Assembly (NCBI RefSeq): GCF_001500125.1
Contig: NZ_LQIV01000043.1
Span: 62,001 to 126,000, forward strand
Source: Mycobacterium sp. IS-1742
Lineage (GTDB): Bacteria > Actinomycetota > Actinomycetes > Mycobacteriales > Mycobacteriaceae
Direction of reading: 5' to 3'
DNA: 64,000 nucleotides
Shown here: piece after piece, positions 16,234 to 25,211 of the stretch
Layout of the letters: each line of letters opens with the position of its first letter
How positions within the stretch are numbered: position 1 is the first letter of the stretch
The notes under the pieces: model-generated
Told to the model about the DNA's origin: nothing
The model's database searches: none
Seen by the model: only the letters and a program-made list of their open reading frames with translations
Translations under genes and position numbers: made by a program

Positions 16234-16874
16234 CCGGCGACCTGACGTTCTCGGTGCAGAGCGTGACGCCCGAACGCTACGCCGTCACACCGGTGCTGAC
16301 GGCACGCATCGAGATCACCACGACCGGTGACGACCCGGTGCACGCCATCGCCCTGCGCTGCCAGGTCCGCATCGACCCGCTCCGGCGCGGTTACACCGAC
16401 GCCGAGGCCGAAGGCCTCGCCGACCTGTTCGGTCCGCGCGAGCGGTGGGGCACGACGCAACACACGTTCCTGTGGCAGCACAGCGCGACGATGGTGCCCG
16501 GATTCTCCGAGATCACCCATGTCGACCTGCCCCTGGAGTGCACCTACGACGTCGAGGTCGCCGCCGCCAAGTACCTGCACGCCCTGCGCGACGGTGTCGT
16601 ACCGCTGCAGTTCCTGTTCAGCGGAACACTGTTCACCCGCGGCGCACGGGGTTTCGCCGTGACGCAGATCCCGTGGGACCGCGAGGACTCCTACCGGCTC
16701 CCGGTCACGGTGTGGCGCGATCTGATCGCGCTGCACTATCCGAACACCGGGTGGCTGCGGCTGTCGCACGACACGATCACCGCGCTCACCGCATACCGGT
16801 CCGCACACGGACTGCTGTCCTGCGACGACGCCGTGACCGCGCTGCTGTCACAGGCCAGGCAGGAGGTGCCGTGA
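16230..16874 (+). CDS. Hydrogenase-operon protein of DUF6084 type
   Basis: A 214-residue soluble protein without recognisable catalytic motif, assigned from memory to the DUF6084 family that accompanies group 1h hydrogenases. Features visible are a beta-rich N-terminus (VTPVLTARIEITTTGDDPVHAIALRCQVRI) and a conserved-looking aromatic region with WGTTQHTFLWQHS and LQFLFSGTLF. Only two cysteines are present (in ALRCQVRI and VDLPLECTYD), besides one near the C-terminus, so a metal cluster is unlikely. ATGA overlap upstream and GTGA overlap downstream indicate tight coupling. Confidence 0.72.
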   Translation: MTGDLTFSVQSVTPERYAVTPVLTARIEITTTGDDPVHAIALRCQVRIDPLRRGYTDAEAEGLADLFGPRERWGTTQHTFLWQHSATMVPGFSEITHVDLPLECTYDVEVAAAKYLHALRDGVVPLQFLFSGTLFTRGARGFAVTQIPWDREDSYRLPVTVWRDLIALHYPNTGWLRLSHDTITALTAYRSAHGLLSCDDAVTALLSQARQEVP

Positions 16875-18205
16875 CCGTCGACTGGGACCGGGCGCGCGCC
16901 GTCGCCGACGCGGTGCTGTACGAGGGTTACCTCCTGTACCCCTACCGGGCGACCTCGCGAAAGAACCAGGCGCGCTGGCAGTTCGGGGTGCTGGGCCCGC
17001 CGGGAGCCGCCGCTGCCGGGATCGGCGAGGACGATCGACTCTCGGCCCAGTTGCTCGTCGAGCACACCGGTGCCGCCACGATCTCGATGGTGGTCCGCTT
17101 CCTGCAGCTGCAGCACCGACGCGCGGAGAGTTCGGCTCCCGGCGGCGCCTTCGTTCCGGTCGACGAACTGTGCACCACCGAGGGCTCCTGGGTGACCTGG
17201 GACGAGGCCGTCGCCCGTGAGGTCGCGGTCGACCCGATACCGCTGGCCGGCATCACGCTGACGCTGCCGATCAACGTCGGATCCGGCCGCGACATCGAAC
17301 ACCTCGAGAGGGGCCGCCTCGTGCGGACGCGCTGTGAACTGCACGCCGAGCTCACGGTCCACGCGCAGCCCGAGGGCGCCCTGACCGGGGTGACGGTCAC
17401 CGTGCGGAACACGGGTGCGGCCGCCCGTGACAAGGATGGGGCGATCGCCCGATCGCTGATCGGCACACACCTGATCGCCGAAGTCCACGACGGCGACTTC
17501 GTCTCCCTGCTCGACCCGCCGGCCGAGGCCGCCGACGCGAGCGCCCGATGCCACCACCACCGCTGCTTCCCCGTCCTGGCAGGCCCGCCCGGTGACCGGC
17601 GTTTGGTGCTGGTCTCCCCGATCATCCTCTACGACCACCCGGAGATCGCCGAACAGAGCGAGGGCGACCTGTTCGACTCCACGGAGATCGACGAGATCCT
17701 GACCCTGCGCGTGATGACCATGACCGACGAGGAGAAGGCACAGGCGCGCGCGACCGACCCACGGGCGGCGGCGATCGTCGACCGCTGCGAGACCATGTCG
17801 GCCGAGGCGATGCTCAACCTGCACGGCGTGTTACGCGATCCGCGCGCCGCGCAGCCACCCGGCCTCGTTCCCGAGGTCCCCGACGGCGTCGACTGGTGGG
17901 ATCCGCTCGCCGACGAGGCCGTCGCACCCGACCGCGATGCCGTGCTGGTCGGTGGCGTCCGGGTCAGCCGGGGCACTCGGGTGCGGCTGCACCCCACCCG
18001 GCGCGCCGACGCCCAGGACCTGTTCTACACCGGGCGGTCCGCACGGGTCACGTCCGTGCACGAGACCGTCGACGGCGACGCGCAGATCGGTGTCGTGCTC
18101 GACGACGACCCCGCCGCCGACCTGCACGACTGGTACGGCCGCTACCTGTACTTCGCACCCGACGAAGTGGAACCGATCAACGATGGGAGCCCGTCATGTA
18201 CGTAG
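16871..18205 (+). CDS. Uncharacterised hydrogenase-operon protein with a CHHHRC motif
   Basis: A 444-residue protein that I cannot assign to a characterised family. It appears to be a conserved companion of actinobacterial hydrogenases. The first 320 residues are mixed alpha/beta, with VLYEGYLLYPYRA near the start and Cys227-His-His-His-Arg-Cys232, which could hold a metal. The last 90 residues (after about 355) look like a small beta-barrel (VGGVRVSRGTRVRLHP, DLFYTGRSARVTSVHE, YLYFAPDEVEP). It starts with GTG 16871 in a GTGA overlap and its 3' end overlaps the next microprotein gene by 10 bases. Confidence 0.7.
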   Translation: MTVDWDRARAVADAVLYEGYLLYPYRATSRKNQARWQFGVLGPPGAAAAGIGEDDRLSAQLLVEHTGAATISMVVRFLQLQHRRAESSAPGGAFVPVDELCTTEGSWVTWDEAVAREVAVDPIPLAGITLTLPINVGSGRDIEHLERGRLVRTRCELHAELTVHAQPEGALTGVTVTVRNTGAAARDKDGAIARSLIGTHLIAEVHDGDFVSLLDPPAEAADASARCHHHRCFPVLAGPPGDRRLVLVSPIILYDHPEIAEQSEGDLFDSTEIDEILTLRVMTMTDEEKAQARATDPRAAAIVDRCETMSAEAMLNLHGVLRDPRAAQPPGLVPEVPDGVDWWDPLADEAVAPDRDAVLVGGVRVSRGTRVRLHPTRRADAQDLFYTGRSARVTSVHETVDGDAQIGVVLDDDPAADLHDWYGRYLYFAPDEVEPINDGSPSCT

Positions 18206-18315
18206 TCGGCTGGATCGCCGTCATCGTCGCGGCGATCGTCGCGCTGTTCGCGGCGACGCTGGGCCTGCGTTCCATACCGGACGCCAAGCGCTATCTGAAG
18301 ATCCGCCGGATGTGA
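18196..18315 (+). CDS. 39-residue single-span membrane microprotein of the hydrogenase operon (DUF6893 type)
   Basis: Encodes one predicted membrane helix (residues 3-23, valine/alanine/isoleucine-rich) and a short basic cytoplasmic tail, RSIPDAKRYLKIRRM. I recall this tail pattern as that of the DUF6893 small-protein family in these operons. ATG 18196 lies inside the 3' end of the previous gene and follows GGGAGC. Since HhyS and HhyL lack signals and spans of their own, the microprotein could tether the enzyme or its electron acceptor to the membrane. That role is inference. Confidence 0.75.
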   Translation: MYVVGWIAVIVAAIVALFAATLGLRSIPDAKRYLKIRRM

Positions 18316-18325
18316 CCGGGGTGAC

Positions 18326-18808
18326 ATCACGTCCGACATCCTGATCGCCGGCATCGGCAACATCTTCCTCGGGGACGACGGCTTCGGTCCGGAGGTGCTC
18401 CGCCGCGCCGCGCCGCTGATCACCGATCCCCGCGTCCGTGCGGTCGACTACGGCATCCGCGGTATGCACCTGGCTTACGACCTGCTCGAGCACTGGGAGT
18501 TGCTCGTGCTCGTCGACGCCCTGCCGAACCGCGGGGCCCCCGGGACCCTGCACGTCTTCGAGGCCGATCACGCCGGGCTGCGCACCGCAGCGGGTCTCGA
18601 CGCCCACGCGATGGACCCTGCGGCGGTCTTCGCCGGCCTCACCGCACTCGGCGGCACTCCACCGCCCACGGTGGTGATCGGATGTGAAGTCGCCGACGTC
18701 GCCGAGGGGATCGGGCTGTCCACCCCCGTCGCGGCGGCGGTGCCCGAAGCGGTCCGGGCCGTCGGCGCAGTGGCGTCCGGGCGGCCGGCGCAGGCGGGAC
18801 GGGGGTGA
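18326..18808 (+). CDS. Hydrogenase maturation endopeptidase, start codon unclear
   Basis: Protease of the HyaD/HybD family that trims the C-terminal peptide of HhyL after nickel insertion. The reading frame contains ILIAGIGNIFLGDDGFGPEV, the family's N-terminal motif with the nickel-sensing acidic residue (GDDGFG). Later come the conserved VDYGIRGMHLAYDL and VVIGCEVADVAEGIGLS segments. No ATG, GTG or TTG exists in frame between the upstream stop (18296-18298) and the motif, and the first GTG (18395) would delete the motif. Initiation at a rare codon (ATC 18326, ACG 18329 or CTG 18341), or a lost base after GTG 18321, is required. The given start is approximate. Confidence 0.75.
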   Translation: MTSDILIAGIGNIFLGDDGFGPEVLRRAAPLITDPRVRAVDYGIRGMHLAYDLLEHWELLVLVDALPNRGAPGTLHVFEADHAGLRTAAGLDAHAMDPAAVFAGLTALGGTPPPTVVIGCEVADVAEGIGLSTPVAAAVPEAVRAVGAVASGRPAQAGRG

Positions 18809-18812
18809 CGCC

Positions 18813-19073
18813 GTGTGCCTCGGGATCCCCGGACAGGTCGTCGGGATGCTGGACGGCTACGGCGGCCAACTCGCGCTCGTCGACGTCGCGGGCGAACACC
18901 GCAGGGTGAACGTCGGCATGCTGCCGGAGGAGACGTTCGCCCCCGGTGACTGGGTGATCATCCACATGGGATTCGTCGTCGAGAAGACCGACCGCACCGG
19001 CGCCGACGCCGCCATGGCCGGGCTCGAACTGATGGGACGCGGAGCGCCACCGGATGCGGAGACCGCGCCGTGA
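18813..19073 (+). CDS. hypC: HypC/HupF-family hydrogenase chaperone, first copy
   Basis: HypC chaperones carry the Fe(CN)2CO unit from HypD to the large-subunit precursor. This 86-residue member starts with GTG and reads (M)CLGIPGQVV, so Cys2 is exposed after Met removal, as the mechanism requires. The beta-barrel core includes VDVAGEHRRVNVGML and PGDWVIIHMGFVVEKTD. It lies four bases after the protease gene and overlaps hypF by GTGA. A second hypC follows hypF, so one copy may act with HypD and the other guard HhyL. Confidence 0.88.
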   Translation: MCLGIPGQVVGMLDGYGGQLALVDVAGEHRRVNVGMLPEETFAPGDWVIIHMGFVVEKTDRTGADAAMAGLELMGRGAPPDAETAP

Positions 19074-21343
19074 ACCGCCGAAGACTGCGACTGTGCGTGC
19101 GCGGCGTGGTGCAGGGGGTCGGTTTCCGGCCCTTCGTGTACACCACGGCGACGGCGCTCGGACTGACCGGATCGGTGCGCAACGACAGCGCGGGCGCGAT
19201 CGTCGAGATCGAAGGGGCGCCCGACGCCGTGGCCTCCTTCCTCGAGCGGCTGCGCACCCGACCGCCACCGCTGGCCGTCGTCGAAACCATTGACGCCGAG
19301 GACATTTCACCGACGGGCGGCACCGGGTTCTTCATCGCCGACACCTCGCGCGGAGGTGGCCGCACCCTGGCGTCCCCTGATGTCGCGATGTGCGACCGGT
19401 GCGCCGCCGAGCAACGCGACCCCGGCGACCGTCGCCACCGGCACCCCTTCGTCAACTGCACCGACTGTGGACCCCGGTTCACCATCATCGCCTCACTGCC
19501 CTACGACCGTGCCGCCACCTCGATGGCCGGCTTCCCGATGTGCGCGGACTGCGCCCGCGAATACGCCGACCCGACCGACCGCCGGTTCCACGCGCAGCCC
19601 GTGTGCTGCCCGGAGTGCGGCCCGACATTGACCTTCCGCGACGCCGGCGGACACCAGACCCCGGGTGAGGACGGCCTGCGCCGGGCCCGGCGGCTCCTGC
19701 GCGACGGAGGCGTGGTCGCGGTCAAGGGCATCGGCGGGTACCACCTGGCCTGCGATGCGCGGAGCGACACCGCGGTGACCGAGCTGCGACGCCGGAAACG
19801 ACGCGGCGACAAGCCCTTCGCGGTCATGGTGCCGGACCTGGCCACCGCGTGCCGGATCGCGACGCTCGACGACGCGGCGCAGCGGCTGTTGAGCGGACCG
19901 CAGCGGCCGATCGTGCTCGCGCCGCGCCGGACACCGACGCCGGTGTCGGCCGCGGTGGCGCCGGGAAATCCGGACCTGGGTGTGCTGCTGGCGTATTCGC
20001 CGCTGCACGCCCTGCTGTTCGGGCTGCCCGGCGACGAACCGGGCCCACAGGTCCTGGTGATGACGTCGGGCAACCTGTCCGGGGAACCGCTCTGCCACAC
20101 CGACGGCGACGCGGTCGCGCGGCTTGCCGGACTCGCCGACGGCTGGCTGATGCACGACCGCGAGATCCTGGTCCCCTGCGACGATTCGGTGGTCCGGATG
20201 GTCGACGGCGCCGAACTGCCCATCCGCCGGTCCCGCGGTTACGCCCCGCTCCCGGTCGCGCTGCCTGTCGCGGTGGCCCCGACGCTGGCCTGCGGCGCCG
20301 ACCTCAAGAACACCATGGCCGTCGCCGACGGCCGCTACGCGTGGCTCAGCCAGCACATCGGCGACATGGACGACGTCGCGACCCTGTCGGCGTTCGGCAC
20401 CGCCGAACGGCATCTTCGCGCACTGACCGGCGTGGCGCCGCAGATCGTGGCCGCCGACGCCCATCCGCGGTACCGGTCGAGCCAGTGGGCCGGGAGGAAC
20501 GCCGGCGACCGGCCGCTGCGGACGGTGCAGCACCACCACGCCCACATCGCCGCGGTGATGGCCGAGCACGGCCTCGACGGTTCGGCGCCCGTCCTCGGAT
20601 TCGCCTTCGACGGAACCGGATACGGGCCCGACGGCGCGGTGTGGGGCGGTGAGGTGCTGCTCGCCGACTACAAGGGCTACCGCCGGATCGCGGCGCTGGG
20701 ATACGTCCCGCTGGCCGGCGGCGACATCAGCGTGCTGCGGCCCTATCGGATGGCGCTCGCACACCTGTGGGCGGCCGGGACGCCGTGGGCCGAGGACCTG
20801 CCGCCGGTGCGGGCCTGTCCCACCGACGAGCGGCGCGTACTGCGCCACCAGCTCGAGACCGGCCTCAACTGCGTGCCCACGTCCAGCATGGGGCGGTTGT
20901 TCGACTGCGTCGCCGCGCTCGCGGGCGTCCGGCAGACCATTGACTACGAGGCGCAGGCGGCGATCGAACTCGAGGCGCTCGCGCGCACGGTCGACCACGA
21001 TGCCGCGCCGTACGCGTTCACCGTCGCCGACGCGTCGTGTCCGGCGCTGATCGACGCCGGCGCGGTGATCGCGGCGATCGTCGCCGACCACCGGCGCGAC
21101 ACCCCGCCCGCGGTGATCGCCTGGCGGTTCCACCGGGCGGTGGCCGACCTCGTGGTGCGGCTCGCCGAGCGCGCCGACGGTCCCGTGGCGCTGTCCGGCG
21201 GAGTGTTCCAGAACCCGCTGCTGCTGCGAATGACGTTGCACGGACTGGCTGTCCATGGCATCGAGGCGCTGACCCACCGCCGGGTACCGCCGAACGACGG
21301 CGGCATCGCACTCGGTCAGCTGATGGTGGCCAACGCAGGGTGA
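19070..21343 (+). CDS. hypF: Carbamoyltransferase HypF
   Basis: HypF makes a thiocarbamate on HypE from carbamoyl phosphate, the source of the active-site cyanides. The 757-residue protein has an acylphosphatase domain (about 5-90, GVVQGVGFRPFVY), two zinc-finger units (about 108-185, MCDRC, CTDCGPRF, MCADC, CCPECGP), a YrdC-like domain (about 200-385, KGIGGYHLACDA) and a Kae1-like C-terminal domain with VQHHHAH near residue 488 and a late GGVFQN segment. All modules are complete. GTG 19070 overlaps the first hypC. Confidence 0.95.
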   Translation: MNRRRLRLCVRGVVQGVGFRPFVYTTATALGLTGSVRNDSAGAIVEIEGAPDAVASFLERLRTRPPPLAVVETIDAEDISPTGGTGFFIADTSRGGGRTLASPDVAMCDRCAAEQRDPGDRRHRHPFVNCTDCGPRFTIIASLPYDRAATSMAGFPMCADCAREYADPTDRRFHAQPVCCPECGPTLTFRDAGGHQTPGEDGLRRARRLLRDGGVVAVKGIGGYHLACDARSDTAVTELRRRKRRGDKPFAVMVPDLATACRIATLDDAAQRLLSGPQRPIVLAPRRTPTPVSAAVAPGNPDLGVLLAYSPLHALLFGLPGDEPGPQVLVMTSGNLSGEPLCHTDGDAVARLAGLADGWLMHDREILVPCDDSVVRMVDGAELPIRRSRGYAPLPVALPVAVAPTLACGADLKNTMAVADGRYAWLSQHIGDMDDVATLSAFGTAERHLRALTGVAPQIVAADAHPRYRSSQWAGRNAGDRPLRTVQHHHAHIAAVMAEHGLDGSAPVLGFAFDGTGYGPDGAVWGGEVLLADYKGYRRIAALGYVPLAGGDISVLRPYRMALAHLWAAGTPWAEDLPPVRACPTDERRVLRHQLETGLNCVPTSSMGRLFDCVAALAGVRQTIDYEAQAAIELEALARTVDHDAAPYAFTVADASCPALIDAGAVIAAIVADHRRDTPPAVIAWRFHRAVADLVVRLAERADGPVALSGGVFQNPLLLRMTLHGLAVHGIEALTHRRVPPNDGGIALGQLMVANAG

Positions 21344-21369
21344 CGGCCGAAGTAGAGGAGGAGATGCGC

Positions 21370-21674
21370 ATGTGTCTTGCGGTACCGGGAAAGATCGACA
21401 GTGTCACCGACCGCGACGGCACGCTGATGGCCGTCGTGGACTTCGGTGGTGTCAAGAAGGACGTGTGCCTGCAGTACATCCCGGATGCACAGGTCGGGCA
21501 GTACGTCGTGGTGCACGTCGGGTTCGCGATCCAGCGTCTCGACGAGGAATCGGCGATGCGCACGCTGCGGGAGTTCGAACACCTCGGTGTGCTCGCCGAG
21601 GAGTTCGGTGACGGCTTCGAACTCGCCGCGCGACAAGCCGGTCTGGCCAACCCGAATGGTGAGAGGGCACAGCA

Positions 21675-21678
<4 letters not shown>
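21370..21678 (+). CDS. hypC: HypC-family hydrogenase chaperone, second copy
   Basis: Second HypC, 102 residues, reading MCLAVPGKIDSV with the essential Cys2. Two ATGs are close (21364 and 21370). The strong AGAGGAGGAG site sits directly against the first but seven bases before the second, and only the second puts Cys at position 2, so 21370 is chosen. The C-terminus is longer than in the first copy and acidic (EFEHLGVLAEEFGDGFEL). It overlaps hypD by ATGA, which favours this copy as HypD's direct partner. Confidence 0.9.
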
Positions 21679-22767
<1,089 letters not shown>

Positions 22768-22775
<8 letters not shown>

Positions 22776-23880
22776 CGAGCAGGGCGCCACCGTCGACCCG
22801 GCGGCGGCCATCGACACGCCGCCGGAGGCGGCCATCGACATGGAGAGCTGGGTGTGCCCGGCACCGCTGCGGGACGCGCCGAACATCGTCATGGGTCACG
22901 GCGGTGGGGGCGCGATGTCGGGTGAGCTGATCGAGCATCTGTTCCTGCCCGCGTTCGGCCCGGCCGCCGACGCGGCGATGGGCGACTCTGCCGTCGTCAC
23001 CGTCGGCGGCACCCGGCTGGCGTTCTCCACTGATTCGTTCGTCGTCAAGCCGATCGTCTTCCCGGGCGGCACGATCGGCGACCTCGCGGTCAACGGCACG
23101 GTCAACGACCTCGCGATGGCCGGCGCGGCGCCGTTGGCGCTGTCGACGGCGTTCATCCTCGAGGAGGGCACCGCGCTCGACGATCTGGCCCGGGTCGCCC
23201 ATGCGGTCGGCACCGCGGCGTTGGCCGCCGGGGTGAAACTGGTCACCGGCGACACCAAGGTCGTCGACTCCGGGCACGGCGACGGGATCTACGTCAACAC
23301 CAGCGGAATCGGGTTGGTCGACCCGCGTGTGGACATCCGTCCGCAACGCGCCACCGAGGGCGACGTGGTCATCGTCAGCGGCGACATCGGTGTCCACGGG
23401 GTCGCGGTGATGAGCTGCCGCGAAGGTCTGGAGTTCGCGACCAGCGTCGCCAGCGACACCGCGCCACTGCACGGTCTGGTCGCGGCCATGATCGACACCG
23501 GCACCGACATCCATGCATTGCGCGATCCCACCCGCGGCGGAATGGCCGCCACGCTCAACGAGATCGCGAAGGCCGCGGGGGTGGGCATCGTGCTCGACGA
23601 ACGAGCGATTCCGGTGCCGCCGCAGGTCCGCGACGCGTGCGGCCTGCTGGGCCTGGACCCGATGTACGTGGCCAACGAGGGCAAGCTGGTGGCCTTCGTC
23701 CCGGCCGGCGACGCCGACCGCGTGCTCGAGGCGATGCGGGCGCATCCGCTCGGCGCCCGCGCCGCCGTCATCGGCACCTGCGTCACCGACCACCCCGGGA
23801 TGGTCGTCGCCCGCACCGCACTGGGCGGAACGCGCGTGGTGGACCTACCGATCGGCGAACAGCTTCCCCGGATCTGCTGA
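22768..23880 (+). CDS. hypE: Hydrogenase maturation protein HypE
   Basis: HypE dehydrates its thiocarboxamide to thiocyanate at the C-terminal cysteine and donates CN to the iron on HypCD. The 370-residue PurM-like protein has GHGGGGAMSGELI, the ATP-binding GDTKVVDSG region and DPTRGGMAATLNE, and ends PRIC, the required C-terminal Cys motif. A 35-residue N-terminal extension precedes the usual start of the fold (around MESWVCPAP), so ATG 22768 or a downstream codon could initiate. The first gives an eight-base overlap with hypD. Confidence 0.95.
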
Positions 23881-23881
23881 C

Positions 23882-24628
23882 ATGCCCCTCCGGACCCGCC
23901 GCGGCGGCCGCACCCTCTTCGCGCGGTACGCCTACCCGCCCAACGAACTCGGGTACTGCGGACCCGGGGACGCCGGACTGTCCGCGGGCGCCACCCTGGA
24001 GAACCGGGCGCGCGAATTCGACGGCGCCTGGCCTTATCTGGAGGTGCTGTCGGCCGTCGGCGGCGTCGAACCCCTCGACGACGAGGTGGTGCGGAGCTAC
24101 TGGGTCGGCGGGGGCCTGCTCGGTTCGGTGGATCCGGACCTGCTGCTGGCCGCGCTGCGGCGCGCGTTCACCGGACAGGTGACCGGTCTGCTCGATGCGG
24201 TGCCCGCCGGGAAAGCGCTGGCCCACCACAGCTTTCACGTGTTCGTGGTCTATCCGTGGGCGCGCTTCCTCGACCGGGACCCGGCCACCCCGCTGCGGGT
24301 CATGCAGCAGTGCCGGATCCGTTCGGGCACGGTCGAATCCGTCGACGGTGATCACGCCGTGGTCAGCACGCACCCGCTGACTCTGCGAAGCGGCGTGCTG
24401 AGCCTCGGCCCGGCTGTCGTCGAGCGGCTGCGGTGGCGCAGGAACGGCACGTCGCTGACCGCGGCACCGCACCCGGGCGACCGGGTCGCCGCCCATTGGG
24501 ACTGGGTGTGCGACACCCTGTCCGACGAGGACGTCGCCGCGCTCACCGCCGCCACCCGCGCCACGCTCGACCTCGTCAACGACCTACGCACCGCCGTGGA
24601 CGCCCGAGCGCCCACACGCAGCAGATGA
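23882..24628 (+). CDS. Hydrogenase-operon protein of DUF6390 type
   Basis: A 248-residue protein assigned from memory to the DUF6390 family, which co-occurs with group 1h hydrogenase genes. It begins near FARYAYPPNELGYCGPGD and includes SYWVGGGLL and ALAHHSFHVFVVYPWARFLDRD, where two or three histidines cluster. A beta-rich part follows (CRIRSGTVESVDGDHAVVST) that resembles a small barrel. No known catalytic motif. Start ATG 23882 lies one base after the hypE stop, implying coupling to maturation genes. Confidence 0.72.
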   Translation: MPLRTRRGGRTLFARYAYPPNELGYCGPGDAGLSAGATLENRAREFDGAWPYLEVLSAVGGVEPLDDEVVRSYWVGGGLLGSVDPDLLLAALRRAFTGQVTGLLDAVPAGKALAHHSFHVFVVYPWARFLDRDPATPLRVMQQCRIRSGTVESVDGDHAVVSTHPLTLRSGVLSLGPAVVERLRWRRNGTSLTAAPHPGDRVAAHWDWVCDTLSDEDVAALTAATRATLDLVNDLRTAVDARAPTRSR

Positions 24629-24667
24629 TCGCGGCCGCGGTGCCGCGGCCGCTCGAGAGGAGTGGAG

Positions 24668-25000
24668 ATGAGCACCTCGAACGAACATGTATCCGAAGAG
24701 TCACAGGAGCAGCGGGGCGCGCCGGGCTCACGTGACACCGGCTCGGACGTGCCGTCGGGCGGACCCGCGGACCGCCCGTCGGACACCTATCGCGGGGACG
24801 AGACGGTGCCGGCCTATGCCGAGGAGGGCGCCCCGGGGCAGACCGGAGGGGACAAGACCGAGGCGCCGCCGTCGGACGCCGAACCCGCCGTACCGCCCTA
24901 CGAGGGTCGCCAGACGACCGCGAAACCGGACACCGGGCTCGATGACGGCGGAGACGCGCGCACCGGAGGCGCGGTCAAGCCGGTAACCGACGCGGACTGA
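24668..25000 (+). CDS. Acidic, probably disordered small protein at the end of the hydrogenase island
   Basis: A 110-residue hydrophilic protein rich in Gly, Pro, Asp, Glu, Ser and Thr, with no hydrophobic core, Cys or membrane span. It should be largely unstructured. A clear GAGAGGAGTGGAG ribosome site precedes ATG 24668, which supports a real gene. It follows the DUF6390-like gene by 39 bases on the same strand and meets the DUF3046 gene convergently. Function is unknown. It may belong to the hydrogenase operon or be an unrelated stress-type protein. Confidence 0.6.
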   Translation: MSTSNEHVSEESQEQRGAPGSRDTGSDVPSGGPADRPSDTYRGDETVPAYAEEGAPGQTGGDKTEAPPSDAEPAVPPYEGRQTTAKPDTGLDDGGDARTGGAVKPVTDAD

Positions 25001-25007
25001 GCCCGCC

Positions 25008-25202
25008 TCACCACTGATCGCGCGGGACGTCGAAGTCGGCGCACAGCGCCCGCCACACGTCGCGGGGTTCGACGCCGTCCTCGATGGCCTGCGCCGCGGT
25101 GCGCCCGCCGAGTCCGGTCAGCACGTGGTCGACGAGCAGCGACCGGCCACGGATGGTGCCGAACTGGCCGTCGACGAGTTCGCGGAATTCCGTCAGTCGC
25201 AC
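25008..25202 (-). CDS. DUF3046 small protein (Rv2738c-like)
   Basis: A 64-residue acidic protein of the DUF3046 family, usually encoded next to recA-recX in actinobacteria. It reads MRLTEFRELVDGQFG ... SLLVDHVLTGLGGRTAAQAIEDGVEPRDVWRALCADFDVPRDQW, a complete family member with the closing tryptophan. Function is unknown. In M. tuberculosis it directly follows recA. Here the hydrogenase island of about 14.5 kb separates them, which marks the right boundary of that insertion. Confidence 0.85.
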   Translation of the reverse strand: MRLTEFRELVDGQFGTIRGRSLLVDHVLTGLGGRTAAQAIEDGVEPRDVWRALCADFDVPRDQW

Positions 25203-25211
25203 GACACCAAA

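Noticed and set aside
18395..18808. Maturation protease starting at GTG 18395
   Set aside because: This start would remove the conserved ILIAGIGNIFLGDDGFG segment needed for activity, so translation must begin upstream.
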